From Locusta migratoria (Eukaryota > Arthropoda > Insecta > Orthoptera > Acrididae), in NCBI GenBank assembly GCA_026315105.1, contig CM048745.1:281309247-281373246 (forward strand): DNA of 64,000 bases, read 5' to 3'. How positions within the stretch are numbered: the first letter of the stretch is position 1; each line of letters begins with the position of its first letter. The notes beneath the pieces are model-generated. The model did no database searches. It saw nothing but the letters and a program-made list of their open reading frames with translations, and had not been told where the DNA came from. Below are positions 60,601 to 62,756 of this stretch, piece by piece. A program made the position numbers and the translations under genes.

Positions 60601-61821
60601 TGGGAGCATATACTGTAAAGATAACTTCCTTTTGTGCAGCTGTAAAAAGCTGGAGGAGGGGGAGGGGGGGGGAAGAGGCCTCTAAAATGAAACATGCTAC
60701 ACTCAACCACATGTTGTGGCACAGGGTGGGCTACCTTGTGTGTGGCCACAGTTTTGTGGTGGCCCTTCATCTTGTTAGCTTACTGATACTCATATCAATA
60801 TAGAAACATGTGTAGTGATTGGAGCAGAGTTGGTAAATCACATGACTGCTTTCACAGATAGCCTGGCCTTTGATGGGGTAGGATAATCCTATGATGGAAT
60901 TGGAACAGGAATTGCTGGATGGGTTGATTGGGCAGGTCTTGCATCAGTCTCCCACAGGCATGTGATCTCTGTGAATGGGCATGACACAGGTATGGACTTG
61001 GGTGTTTTGGAGGTTGGTGGGTGACAGAACACTGCTTTAGGAGGGATAGGATGAATCTTGGGCAAAATGTCTCTCATTTCAGGGAATGATGAAAGAAAAC
61101 CACAGCCTCGATGAAGGATGTGGTTTAATTCTTCAGTTTAGGGTGGTATTGGGTCATAAAGGAGGCTGGTTATTATGAGTGGATGGAGGTTTGTGGGTGT
61201 ATGTAGATATGGCACAGGAAATATTTTTGTGATATGCTTTCTTATTTTGATCCTTATCTCCCTGGTTATTAAACTAGTTCTTTCGGTTGCCTTTTGAAGC
61301 TTGCCTGTACTTTTACCTACCACTGATTCCCCAAACAATGTTGGGGAGCTGTAGTTGCGGATTGATGAACAAGTTATTTTTAATTATACTTAAAAAAGAG
61401 GAATGGTAATTGAAGAGGAAATTTAATTTTCAATATGTGTACAGTATGTTTCTGATTACTGCTTTTTTGTAAGGTATGAGTTAAACTTTTTCATTAATCC
61501 TATCATATTCTCATCTTCTTTAATATTTGTATCTTGAATATGTAACACTAATTTACAGTTAAATTGTTTTACAGGGATGAGATATACTGCCAGATATGCA
61601 AACAGTTAACTAATAACCCATCAAAGTCATCACATGCAAGGGGATGGATATTGTTGTCTTTGTGTGTTGGATGCTTTGCTCCATCTGAGAAGTTTGTGAA
61701 CTATCTGAGAGCCTTCATAAGAGAGGGGCCACCAGGCTACGCACCCTACTGTGAAGAGAGACTCAAACGGACATTCAACAATGGGACAAGAAACCAACCT
61801 CCTAGTTGGCTTGAACTCCAG
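6236..61821 (+). CDS. Myo7a: Myosin VIIa (class VII unconventional myosin heavy chain), 5' half of the gene, 21 visible coding exons
   Basis: This is an actin-based motor of actin bundles; in insects the family (Drosophila crinkled) shapes bristles and hairs and works in auditory organs, and in vertebrates it works in hair-cell stereocilia. Spliced exons give 1,231 codons with no stop (numbering from the first visible codon): SH3-like N-terminus 1-60; P-loop GESGAGKT near 150-157; switch [11 protein letters not shown] near 195-205; switch [10 protein letters not shown] near 425-433; actin-binding and converter region to about 730; five IQ motifs about 731-846 binding calmodulin-type light chains; charged helix about 847-915; acidic EEDLSEFKF linker about 975; first MyTH4 domain about 1017-1231. 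Full-length members have about 2,150-2,200 residues, so slightly over half is here. The start exon and the FERM/SH3/second MyTH4-FERM tail are outside. All splice sites are GT-AG and phases match. Identity is very strong. Confidence 0.97.
6350..7420. other. Intron 1, first kilobase: no feature seen
   Basis: This is the start of the 22.7-kb first visible intron. It is AT-rich with no convincing coding or repeat signature before the hAT target-site duplication at 7421. Confidence 0.5.
7429..8548 (-). mobile_element. hAT DNA transposon with intact ends and 8-bp target-site duplication
   Basis: The element starts TAGGGTTACCATATG and ends CATACGT-type sequence then TTAACCCTA, inverted terminal repeats of at least 13 bases with GAGGACA(T/C)-rich subterminal words on both sides. 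It is flanked by a perfect 8-bp direct repeat GTTATGAT (7421-7428 and 8549-8556), the size typical of hAT insertions. Inside, the minus strand (about 8006-7760) keeps a transposase C-terminal dimerisation relic ([25 protein letters not shown]; 20-residue limit applies, so read at 7860-7790). The ORF is broken, so it is non-autonomous now. The perfect duplication implies a fairly recent insertion. Confidence 0.88.
8557..9208. other. Intron 1 spacer, no feature seen
   Basis: There is no recognisable repeat or ORF between the hAT target duplication and the SINE at 9219. Confidence 0.4.
9219..9377 (+). mobile_element. tRNA-headed SINE with 10-bp target-site duplication
   Basis: Starts GCCGAGCGGGAGTAGCCGC, has box B GGAGGTTCGAATCTTCCC, the body ATGGATGTTTGTGTTGTC and the shared GATGACCCCGTAGTTAAGTC segment, and ends ACAAACATTTGAACATTTTA. 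The direct repeat GATTATGAGC at 9209-9218 and 9378-9387 marks the exact insertion. Part of the A-box region is shortened compared with the copy at 15000. Confidence 0.88.
9388..9849. other. Intron 1 spacer, no recognised feature
   Basis: An 81-codon open frame (9452-9697, +) is Cys/Ser-rich with no domain I recognise and no splice support. It is treated as non-coding. Confidence 0.35.
9850..10330 (-). mobile_element. hAT (BED-type) transposon remnant with ATCGATAT-rich end
   Basis: On the minus strand around 10290-10190 the sequence gives NSVPAERLF, a stop, then [20 protein letters not shown], which matches the C-terminal dimerisation block of BED-type hAT transposases. Next to it, 9868-9956 is dense in ATCGATAT/ATTATCGAAT words, a pattern seen at the termini of such elements. 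It has stops and is not functional. The outer boundary is not defined. Confidence 0.6.
10997..11316 (+). mobile_element. Small non-autonomous DNA element with hAT-like ends
   Basis: The left end CAATGTTGTCAACC and the right end (inverted) CAGTGTCGCCAACTCG match at about 10 of 13 positions. Flanks ACGGTAAG and ACGCTAAA match at 6 of 8, compatible with an aged 8-bp duplication. The word GTAGGGAC recurs four times in both orientations, including a perfect 18-bp palindrome at 11011-11028. There is no coding capacity. Confidence 0.6.
11793..11996 (+). mobile_element. tRNA-headed SINE, diverged, with (ATT)n tail
   Basis: Contains TGGGGCGCAACCTCGCGGAG (box A area), CCAGAGGTTCGAGTCCTCC (box B), a body with GTTTGTAAGACAAAGGATCGA and CCTTGGGATTACAAA, and ends TTTGAACATATTTACAT followed by an ATT repeat (about 11974-11995). 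It has the same architecture as the other SINEs in this intron but is more diverged. Confidence 0.75.
11997..13181. other. Intron 1 spacer with local inverted words, no gene
   Basis: Around 12270-12390 an inverted pair (GAATGCCC(T/C)GTGTTCAGCTGTGG and its complement) brackets a short loop, suggesting a small fold-back repeat of about 130 bases. Otherwise there is no coding signature; a 99-codon frame at 12833-13132 shows no domain. Confidence 0.4.
13215..14030. mobile_element. Non-autonomous hAT element, deletion derivative of the 16111-18551 family
   Basis: It is bounded by inverted CAGTGTTGCCAT (13215) and ATGGCAACACTG (ending 14030), with adjoining GAAGTAGAC words in inverted order. Flanks TAGAGAAC (13207-13214) and CAGGGAAC (14031-14038) agree at 6 of 8 bases, an aged hAT-size duplication. 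Its interior, 13650-13780 (GAGTGCTTGGGCATTTTTCC to GTGAATAGCGCAGTTCACC), is shared with the sequence beyond the C-terminus of the transposase relic at 16281-16430, tying the two to one family. A T run (13182-13207) adjoins the left end. Confidence 0.75.
14039..14999. other. Intron 1 spacer with short hairpin and imperfect internal repeats
   Basis: At 14525-14570 AGTGGCGGACT and AGTCCGCCACT form a perfect 11-bp stem. From 14765 to 14965 the words TTTCCG, GTAGTTACCTGT and CCGTTA(T/A)AG recur about every 60-100 bases, a decayed tandem repeat. A short stretch at 14730-14760 (CCAGATGTCCTCCTTTACCC) resembles the GAGGACAT-rich hAT ends at 7429/8548. No gene. Confidence 0.4.
15000..15185 (+). mobile_element. 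tRNA-headed SINE, well preserved
   Basis: Starts GGCCGGCCGAGGTGGCCGAG, has box A-like GTGGCCGAGGGG, box B GGGGGTTCGAAACCCCC, then the body GGGCATGGATATTTGTGCCG, the GGGACTGATGACCCCGTAG block and the end ACAAACATTTGAATTTTTTG. It is nearly the reverse complement of the copy at 18954-19153. A possible imperfect target duplication is TTGAGCAT/TTGAACAT. Confidence 0.85.
15186..15337. repeat. Low-complexity C-rich, AT-rich and (TC)n stretch
   Basis: A [13 protein letters not shown] run, then an A-rich segment, then (TC)n ending at about 15338. Simple sequence only. Confidence 0.6.
15338..15620 (+). repeat. Two-copy tandem repeat of about 140 bases
   Basis: Unit 1 (about 15338-15470) and unit 2 (about 15483-15620) both run ATGAATGT(C/T)TGTTCGGTGTACG, TTATCACGTC(T/C)GAAC, ACAAGAC, TTTA(T)ACAGTTA, GGTTTTATG/AGCGACC and GATAG in the same order. 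A short (TA)n lies between them. The family is not recognised; arrays of this style occur in some transposon flanks. Confidence 0.65.
15749..15786 (+). repeat. (GT)n microsatellite
   Basis: Uninterrupted GT dinucleotide run of about 19 units. Confidence 0.95.
16111..16632. repeat. Inverted repeat of the 3' end of a hAT transposase gene
   Basis: The left arm (16111-16313) reads on the + strand as the transposase C-terminus ([20 protein letters not shown]) and its downstream flank. The right arm (about 16365-16632) is the same sequence inverted. The left arm lacks about 50 bases (the GCTTGGGCATTTTTCC segment) that the right arm keeps. The loop is about 50 bases. The arms differ by scattered substitutions, so the duplication is not fresh. 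Confidence 0.8.
16473..18551 (-). pseudogene. Zinc-finger (TTF/ZMYM-like) hAT transposase relic
   Basis: The longest intact piece, minus strand 17155-16481 (224 codons), ends with the hAT dimerisation block: [20 protein letters not shown], then [17 protein letters not shown] and [13 protein letters not shown] second piece, 18551-18063, encodes the N-terminal part ([36 protein letters not shown]). Between them, 18060-17200 keeps recognisable but stopped and shifted transposase sequence ([19 protein letters not shown]). The leading lysines of the upstream piece are an artefact of a 29-base T run (18518-18546). Frameshifts and stops make it non-functional. Confidence 0.8.
18954..19153 (-). mobile_element. 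tRNA-headed SINE with 12-bp target-site duplication
   Basis: On the minus strand the head GCCGGCCGCGGTGGCCGAGG with box B GGGGGTTCGAATCCCCC lies at the right, and the shared TGATGACCCCGTAGTTAAG block and tail lie at the left. The direct repeat TCATCTGGATTC at 18942-18953 and 19154-19165 fixes both ends. It sits within a sequence that starts TAGGGTTGCCAG (18918), similar to the hAT end at 7429, so it probably landed in an older DNA transposon. Confidence 0.9.
19385..21995 (+). mobile_element. Jockey-like LINE with nearly complete reverse transcriptase ORF
   Basis: The main ORF, 19701-21776 (691 codons), contains RT blocks in order: [14 protein letters not shown] and [56 protein letters not shown]; the catalytic FADD at 20946-20957; then [22 protein letters not shown] and a C-terminal tail. 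An upstream frame (19385-19720) holds the end of the endonuclease ([10 protein letters not shown]) and is shifted relative to the RT ORF at about 19705, so one small indel separates them. The 5' end is truncated inside the endonuclease. The 3' end has CACATCCACGAGGATCCCC, then a (TAATC)n tail ending near 21994. Sense orientation relative to the host gene; dead because of truncation and the frameshift. Confidence 0.9.
21996..24330. other. Intron 1 spacer with an unclassified interspersed repeat at about 22880-23830
   Basis: 22000-22880 is AT-rich with nothing recognised. 22880-23830 is markedly more GC-rich with short broken frames on both strands (for example minus 23183-23001), a pattern of an old repeat. 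I could not assign a family. Confidence 0.35.
25590..26385 (-). pseudogene. Degenerate transposase-like ORF in the centre of the long-inverted-repeat element
   Basis: From 26385 downward the minus strand encodes [18 protein letters not shown] (about 26347-26290), [20 protein letters not shown] (about 26225-26160) and [10 protein letters not shown] (about 26118-26085), then after a deletion and a shift [42 protein letters not shown] and [15 protein letters not shown] (about 25975-25605). Stops occur at several places. The spaced acidic motifs (DFxENY and FSDG) suggest an RNase H-fold DDE enzyme. I have a general memory of similar uncharacterised transposon proteins in invertebrates but cannot name the superfamily. 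Its last codons lie inside the inverted arm, so a second copy of them is at 26400-26445 on the + strand. Confidence 0.6.
26450..27146. mobile_element. Insertion inside the right arm of the long-inverted-repeat element
   Basis: This stretch has no counterpart in the left arm, where the flanking blocks (…CAGGTTTCCAAGCC and GGTGTATTGCC) are almost adjacent. It contains GGTAAA(T/A)TAGGTAAAA repeats near 26490 and an 88-codon frame (26569-26835) with no certain match. The family is not recognised. Confidence 0.45.
28367..29094. other. End of intron 1, no feature seen
   Basis: AT-rich, with no ORF or repeat recognised. A polypyrimidine tract (TTCTTCTTTTGTTTCAG) ends at 29094 as the acceptor of the next exon. 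Confidence 0.5.
29095..29241 (+). CDS. Myo7a: Myosin VIIa visible exon 2
   Basis: There are 49 codons (residues 39-87), phase 0 both sides, from EQWLTPERR to YNENLIY. It holds the end of the N-terminal subdomain and the [20 protein letters not shown] motor entry conserved in class VII. Donor GTAAGT. Confidence 0.97.
29242..30188. other. Intron 2, no feature seen
   Basis: A 947-base AT-rich intron with no repeat recognised. The acceptor TTTCTTTCAG ends at 30188. Confidence 0.6.
30189..30373 (+). CDS. Myo7a: Myosin VIIa visible exon 3
   Basis: 61 codons plus two bases (residues 88-148 and a split serine). Begins [14 protein letters not shown] and ends DQCIVI. The split codon AG|T is the serine that opens the P-loop. 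Confidence 0.97.
30374..32913. other. Intron 3, 2.5 kb, no gene
   Basis: Contains A- and T-rich runs (31905-31918, 32181-32198) and a GC-richer stretch at 30600-31130 that may be an old retroelement (GGTGCCAACAACTGC word near 31016), not identified. No ORF with a domain. Confidence 0.45.
32914..33035 (+). CDS. Myo7a: Myosin VIIa visible exon 4 (P-loop)
   Basis: 122 bases. With the previous exon it completes [13 protein letters not shown], the ATP-binding P-loop, followed by [20 protein letters not shown]. The boundary falls in the Ala codon of LEAFGNAKT. Donor GTACAG is weak but in frame. Confidence 0.97.
33134..33390 (+). CDS. Myo7a: Myosin VIIa visible exon 5 (switch I)
   Basis: 257 bases, residues 190-275. 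Contains [20 protein letters not shown] (switch [10 protein letters not shown]) and [20 protein letters not shown]. Ends at LTG with donor GTAAGT and is separated from the preceding exon by a 98-base intron. Confidence 0.97.
33391..34734. other. Intron 5, first part, with long T run
   Basis: A T run of about 40 bases at 33527-33566, possibly the tail of a lost retroposon on the minus strand. The remainder, including a GC-richer stretch at 34130-34420, is not recognised. Confidence 0.45.
34735..35640. mobile_element. Fold-back (palindromic) element split by a LINE insertion
   Basis: The outer parts 34735-34818 and about 35540-35640 are inverted copies: TTTAAAAAATGCATATTGTC, CAACCATCA, ACTGGTTTTGG and TATTATCCATC on the left are mirrored by GATGGATAACATCC, AACTGGTTAAG, TGATGGTTGAC and AATATGCATTTTTAAA on the right. 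Short terminal inverted repeats and no coding capacity suggest a MITE-like element. Between them sits a dated later insertion, the LINE at 34819-35321. Confidence 0.7.
34819..35321 (-). mobile_element. 5'-truncated LINE 3' end with 15-bp target-site duplication
   Basis: Minus-strand ORF 35264-34848 gives the C-terminal part of a LINE protein ([58 protein letters not shown]), with a stop codon. The 3' end is a TGA/ATC trinucleotide tail (34819-34838 on the + strand reads (ATC)n). The direct repeat TGGATATTATCCATC at 34804-34818 and 35322-35336 marks insertion. The protein style resembles the RTE-like LINE at 1-1540; it may be the other end of that family. Confidence 0.88.
35795..35875 (-). repeat. 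Decayed tRNA-derived SINE head
   Basis: On the minus strand, ATAGCCGTGCGGTTAGCAGC resembles box A with its flank, and about 40 bases on GTGGGTTTGTGAC resembles a damaged box B. Fragment only. Confidence 0.4.
35876..37639. other. Intron 5, middle, no recognised gene
   Basis: Contains an AT-rich (TTTA)n stretch near 36430-36460, a G run at 36917-36929 and several short frames without domains. 37250-37639 may be more of the retroelement debris that follows, but no motif is clear. Confidence 0.4.
37640..38600 (-). mobile_element. Ty3/gypsy-type LTR retrotransposon debris (RNase H to integrase)
   Basis: Minus strand, with many stops and shifts. 38535-38370 resembles the reverse transcriptase/RNase H junction ([11 protein letters not shown], then EATGAGL; later [11 protein letters not shown]). 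38215-38180 resembles the end of RNase H (NRSETH). 37935-37790 resembles an integrase zinc-binding/core entry ([16 protein letters not shown], then DVIGPLPQS). The order matches pol of Ty3/gypsy elements read on the minus strand. No LTRs recognised; inactive. Confidence 0.65.
38715..38795 (-). repeat. Fragment of a tRNA-like interspersed repeat
   Basis: Contains CTTCCTGGCAGATTAAAA, then GACTCGAACCTGGGACCTTT and TTTCGCGCGCC. The inverted GGTCCCAGGTTCGAGTCCCGG is a strong box B-type motif, so a tRNA-related retroposon fragment is likely. It is a different family from the SINEs in intron 1. Confidence 0.6.
39000..39290 (-). pseudogene. Mariner/IS630-like transposase fragment
   Basis: On the minus strand 39290-39245 reads [12 protein letters not shown] followed by a stop, matching the FQQDGAPPH block of these transposases with the catalytic Asp replaced by Gly. 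39180-39010 then gives a shifted FFFWVYKEG and [20 protein letters not shown], matching the FLWG…LPTTL segment after the last catalytic residue. Broken by stops and indels. Confidence 0.65.
39789..39954 (+). CDS. Myo7a: Myosin VIIa visible exon 6
   Basis: 166 bases, starting [15 protein letters not shown] (residue 276) and ending IKYKAAVI with a split Asp codon. The acceptor TTACAG ends at 39788; the donor GTATTG is weaker than average. Confidence 0.96.
39955..40756. other. Intron 6, no feature seen
   Basis: An 802-base AT-rich intron. No repeat or ORF recognised. Confidence 0.55.
40757..40887 (+). CDS. Myo7a: Myosin VIIa visible exon 7
   Basis: 131 bases, [20 protein letters not shown] to FASGETV (residues 331-374). 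Donor GTAAGT at 40888. Confidence 0.96.
42055..42285. mobile_element. Small palindromic element nested in the Tc1-like transposon
   Basis: ATTGCAAAAATCTGTTTCG and TTAGGGCATCTTCAGATATC are mirrored by GATATCTAAAGATGCCCTAA and AAACAGATTTTTGCAA. The stem arms are about 50-60 bases with a spacer of about 100. It interrupts the transposase frame. Confidence 0.7.
42473..42527 (+). repeat. SINE fragment nested in the Tc1-like transposon
   Basis: GATGTTTGAGTCCTCCCTTGGGCATAGG carries a box B remnant and the start of the SINE body; it jumps straight to the end block TCACAAACATTTCAACATTTG. An internally deleted copy of the intron 1 SINE type. Confidence 0.6.
43052..43236 (+). CDS. Myo7a: Myosin VIIa visible exon 8 (switch II)
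   Basis: 185 bases, [19 protein letters not shown] to FENFNTN (residues 375-436). Holds DIFGFENF, the switch II region that couples nucleotide state to the lever arm. Confidence 0.97.
43237..44500. other. Intron 8, first part, with SINE relic and G run
   Basis: A tRNA-like relic on the minus strand (about 44090-44023: GCATAGTGATTAGTGAG, then GGGACCAAATCCCAG) and a G-rich run at 44230-44251. Otherwise no recognised sequence. Confidence 0.4.
44505..45125 (-). pseudogene. Mariner-like transposon relic, copy A
   Basis: Minus strand from about 45125: [20 protein letters not shown] (about 45045-44985), [12 protein letters not shown] (about 44975-44940), [20 protein letters not shown], then [14 protein letters not shown] and [10 protein letters not shown], then CDFHLFGP (about 44745). 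The DNARPH, PPYSPDLAPCD and HLFGP blocks are those of mariner DDE transposases. Frameshifts break it. The 3' end shares the TTTTGTACCTTTTCATTTGAAC word with copy B at 52640. Confidence 0.8.
45126..46099. other. Intron 8, last part, no feature seen
   Basis: No repeat or ORF recognised. Acceptor TCTTTACAG ends at 46099. Confidence 0.45.
46100..46310 (+). CDS. Myo7a: Myosin VIIa visible exon 9
   Basis: 211 bases, [20 protein letters not shown] to DEESKFPK (residues 436-506), the relay helix region and [17 protein letters not shown]. Donor GTATTC is non-optimal but in frame. Confidence 0.97.
46412..46547 (+). CDS. Myo7a: Myosin VIIa visible exon 10
   Basis: 136 bases, [20 protein letters not shown] to [12 protein letters not shown] (residues 507-552). 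Separated from the preceding exon by a 101-base intron. Confidence 0.97.
46548..47728. other. Intron 10, first part, no recognised gene
   Basis: AT-rich, with TTTAT/TTAAT-rich runs at 47128-47210. 47380-47720 is GC-richer with two near-repeats of the phrase AACTGGTGTGGCTTGTGCCTC / AACTAGCGTGGGTTGTGCCTC, suggesting a short internal duplication. Confidence 0.4.
47729..48248 (-). pseudogene. Unidentified coding-like relic
   Basis: Two overlapping minus-strand frames (48248-47970 and 48034-47729) read smoothly if one shift is allowed near 47975: [40 protein letters not shown], then [20 protein letters not shown]. The base composition and length are more protein-like than the surrounding intron. 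I do not recognise a family; a transposon ORF is likelier than a nested host gene. Confidence 0.3.
48699..48943 (+). CDS. Myo7a: Myosin VIIa visible exon 11
   Basis: 245 bases, [19 protein letters not shown] to [14 protein letters not shown] (residues 552-633). Contains loop 2 ([19 protein letters not shown]), an actin-contact region, and the [12 protein letters not shown] strand. Acceptor TTATTCAG. Confidence 0.97.
49032..49187 (+). CDS. Myo7a: Myosin VIIa visible exon 12
   Basis: 52 codons, phase 0 both sides, [20 protein letters not shown] to PGVPPSHK (residues 634-685), the SH1-helix and start of the converter. An 88-base intron precedes it. Confidence 0.97.
49188..50518. other. Intron 12 with LINE 3' end
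   Basis: Apart from the trinucleotide-tailed LINE end at 49598-49720 no feature is seen. The acceptor TTATACAG ends at 50518 after a T-rich tract. Confidence 0.5.
49598..49720 (-). mobile_element. Truncated LINE 3' end with (GTT/GCT)n tail
   Basis: A trinucleotide run (GTT)n(GCT)n of about 55 bases is followed by GTGGTCTTCAGTCTGCAGAC, TGGTTTGATGCAGCTCTCC and ACGCTACCCTGTCCTGTG. On the minus strand this reads as LINE 3' sequence ending in a CAA/CAG-type tail, comparable to the trinucleotide-tailed LINE at 34819. The clade is inferred. Confidence 0.65.
50519..50709 (+). CDS. Myo7a: Myosin VIIa visible exon 13 (converter and first IQ)
   Basis: 191 bases, [20 protein letters not shown] to IRGWVYRRR (residues 686-749). 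Holds [20 protein letters not shown] at the converter end and the first IQ motif ([15 protein letters not shown]). Confidence 0.97.
50786..51380. mobile_element. 595-bp near-perfect palindrome (fold-back element)
   Basis: The left arm 50786-51090 and right arm 51101-51380 are inverted copies around a 10-base loop. The outer ends are ATTGAGTATGAGGTCCGCC and GGCGGACCTCATACCCAGTAAT. The arms differ by a single deletion of about 25 bases on the right (TTCAGCACCTCTGTGCC segment) and scattered substitutions. There is no coding capacity. It lies in intron 13 and ends 66 bases before visible exon 14. Confidence 0.88.
51447..51621 (+). CDS. Myo7a: Myosin VIIa visible exon 14 (IQ motifs 2-3)
   Basis: 175 bases, [20 protein letters not shown] to RGHIVGLQ (residues 749-807). 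Two IQ motifs: [16 protein letters not shown] and [18 protein letters not shown]. Acceptor TTTTTCGTAG ends at 51446. Confidence 0.97.
51850..52675 (-). pseudogene. Mariner-like transposon relic, copy B, with nested insert
   Basis: Minus strand: 52660-52510 matches copy A (TGATGACAC, CCCTAAAAAAAATTCTAGGCTG), then after an insert 52065-51930 gives [20 protein letters not shown] and EGVILLCDN (the catalytic-Asp block). The remainder is lost. Same family as 44505-45125. Confidence 0.7.
52066..52500. mobile_element. Element with inverted ends nested in mariner copy B
   Basis: The ends TACTGTCAAACGGGGTCATTTC and (inverted) TACTTTCAAACGGGGTGATTTC are about 90% alike and break the mariner reading exactly at its conserved RKTI…PSP region. 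There is no ORF with a domain. A third GGGTGATTTCGGACA word at 52310-52325 lies inside. Confidence 0.6.
53145..53215 (+). repeat. End fragment of the 62266-62756 fold-back family
   Basis: TTTGTGTCACTATCGGCAGT, ACAGCACAAAAGTAACTACTGG and CCACCAATCTCTCTCTTTT follow the same order as the right end of the palindrome at 62690-62752. It sits 43 bases before visible exon 15. Confidence 0.6.
53258..53374 (+). CDS. Myo7a: Myosin VIIa visible exon 15 (IQ motifs 4-5)
   Basis: 39 codons, phase 0, [16 protein letters not shown] then [20 protein letters not shown] (residues 808-846). Completes five IQ motifs. Confidence 0.97.
53538..53648 (+). CDS. Myo7a: Myosin VIIa visible exon 16 (charged helix)
   Basis: 37 codons, [20 protein letters not shown] to IAELNYR (residues 847-883). 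Alternating K/E pattern of a stable single alpha-helix that lengthens the lever arm. Confidence 0.95.
53773..53979 (+). CDS. Myo7a: Myosin VIIa visible exon 17
   Basis: 69 codons, [20 protein letters not shown] to [11 protein letters not shown] (residues 884-952). Ends the charged helix, then [20 protein letters not shown] and FDFLPDSSS. Donor GTATGT. Confidence 0.96.
54085..54175 (+). repeat. (AC)n microsatellite with MITE-like flank
   Basis: An AC run of 46 bases (54126-54171). The flank TTAACTTACCAGGAAAAAAAGC resembles the terminal part of the fold-back family. Confidence 0.7.
54230..55990 (-). mobile_element. Penelope-like retroelement (reverse transcriptase plus GIY-YIG endonuclease), fragment 1
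   Basis: Minus strand. RT part: [19 protein letters not shown] (about 55890-55835), then [20 protein letters not shown] (about 55705-55645), then the catalytic [15 protein letters not shown] (YVDD at 55591-55602). A GC-rich linker follows. The endonuclease is in the 190-codon frame 54667-54095: [20 protein letters not shown] then [15 protein letters not shown] (GIY-YIG core shape, about 54600-54500) and [11 protein letters not shown]. The RT-then-GIY-YIG order is the signature of Penelope-like elements. Frameshifts separate the parts, so it is inactive. Confidence 0.85.
55991..56803. other. End of intron 17, no recognised feature
   Basis: A 90-codon frame (55969-56238, +) has no domain. The acceptor TAATTTCAG ends at 56803. 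Confidence 0.45.
56804..56998 (+). CDS. Myo7a: Myosin VIIa visible exon 18 (acidic linker)
   Basis: 65 codons, [20 protein letters not shown] to HTQGDQL (residues 953-1017). Contains the [20 protein letters not shown] block that precedes the first MyTH4 domain in all class VII members. Confidence 0.96.
57118..57294 (+). CDS. Myo7a: Myosin VIIa visible exon 19 (MyTH4 start)
   Basis: 59 codons, [20 protein letters not shown] to [10 protein letters not shown] (residues 1018-1076). The donor GTTAGT at 57295 is unusual, but the next exon continues the family sequence in frame. Confidence 0.95.
57582..57638 (+). repeat. (ATT)n microsatellite
   Basis: About 18 units of ATT in intron 19, 50 bases before visible exon 20. 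Confidence 0.95.
57691..57908 (+). CDS. Myo7a: Myosin VIIa visible exon 20 (MyTH4)
   Basis: 218 bases, [20 protein letters not shown] to [13 protein letters not shown] (residues 1077-1149). Core of the first MyTH4 domain, including [17 protein letters not shown]. Confidence 0.97.
57945..59600 (-). mobile_element. Penelope-like retroelement, fragment 2
   Basis: Minus strand. 59200-59120 encodes [20 protein letters not shown] then DDIVIIWT (FIDD at 59141-59152), the RT active-site block, clearly related to the YVDD block of fragment 1. 58480-58360 keeps a degenerate GIY-YIG region ([13 protein letters not shown]), and 58226-57950 is a Pro/Ser-rich tail ([19 protein letters not shown]). Many stops and indels. 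It lies in intron 20. Confidence 0.7.
59601..60509. other. Intron 20 spacer, no gene
   Basis: A short (CA)n run at 60199-60220. No recognised repeat otherwise. Confidence 0.45.
60510..61130 (-). mobile_element. Penelope-like retroelement, fragment 3 (endonuclease end only)
   Basis: Minus strand. 61077-60890 ([40 protein letters not shown]) and 60830-60760 resemble the linker and endonuclease approach of fragment 2 ([10 protein letters not shown]…; [19 protein letters not shown] after shifts). The RT is missing. Same orientation as fragments 1 and 2. Confidence 0.5.
61575..61821 (+). CDS. Myo7a: Myosin VIIa visible exon 21 (MyTH4 end)
   Basis: 247 bases, [20 protein letters not shown] to [11 protein letters not shown] (residues 1149-1231). 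Ends the first MyTH4 domain; the family continues directly into the FERM F1 lobe, so the next exon must lie beyond 64000. Donor GTGAGC at 61822. Confidence 0.97.
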
Positions 61822-62265
61822 GTGAGCAGTGGCTTAAATGTCATACGAAACTCTACTAAATCAAGTATGGTATACAAATCTGTATCTGCGTAAGTATCAA
61901 AAGCATTTATCATTATTACAGTAAAAAGGTTACTATAATATGGATTAGCAAGAAAACAATAAATCAGTACTAATATTATAAAGATGAAAGAATCTGTCTG
62001 GTAGGCTTTCATGACTAAACTGCTTAACTGATTTTGATTAAATTGGTTATGGAGGTAGCTTGAACACTGAAGAAGAACATAGGCTACTTTAGAGAGTGTG
62101 TAATTCAAGTTATATGTTGATTTTAAGTATATGACTTGAAATATGGAACATCTGAGCCTCAGTGTTTCTCTTATAGCTCCTGAGATACTTGAAGACTCCT
62201 TGGAAAAGATATTTATTCTACAATTTTTGAAATGTATCACATTTATTAAAATACTTTTAATATAT

Positions 62266-62756
62266 TCTTAAAAAGAGAGAGATTGGCCGGCCAGTACTTA
62301 CCTTAGTTCTGTACCGCAGACAGTCACACAAAAACACCATGAAAATGGAAACGAAAAATAGGACACAAACTTTCGGAAATATTTTCCTCTATCAGGTAAA
62401 AGAGGAGGGAAGAGGAAGGGAACAGAAAGGAGAAGTTATTCACGACCTAGGCTATGAGGAGAAGACGGGTTGATTTGTGGAAGTCGGAGATAGTACACGT
62501 AAAGTCATTCATCATATTTATCTTGACATACAGTATTTCTGATTTCCACAAATCACCCATCATCTCCACATGGCCTAGGTCATGAATACACTTTCCCTTC
62601 TGTTCCCTTCCTCTTCCCTCCTCTTGTAACTAATGAAGGAAAATATTTCTGAAAGCTTGTGTCCTATTTTTCATTTCCATTTTCATGTTTTTGTGTGACT
62701 ATTGGTGGTACAGTACTAAGGTAAGTACTGGCCAGCCAGTCTCTCTTTTTCTAGAA
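62266..62756. mobile_element. Fold-back element of about 490 bp
   Basis: The ends AAAAAGAGAGAGATTGGCCGG and CCAGCCAGTCTCTCTTTTTC are inverted, and internal blocks mirror each other: CAGTACTTACCTTAGT/ACTAAGGTAAGTACTG, CATGAAAATGGAAA/TTTCCATTTTCATG, AGGAGGGAAGAGGAAGGGAA/TTCCCTTCCTCTTCCCTCCT and TTTGTGGAA/TTCCACAAA. The loop is about 50 bases (62490-62540). No ORF. Partial relatives are at 53145-53215 and possibly 54085-54125. Confidence 0.85.
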
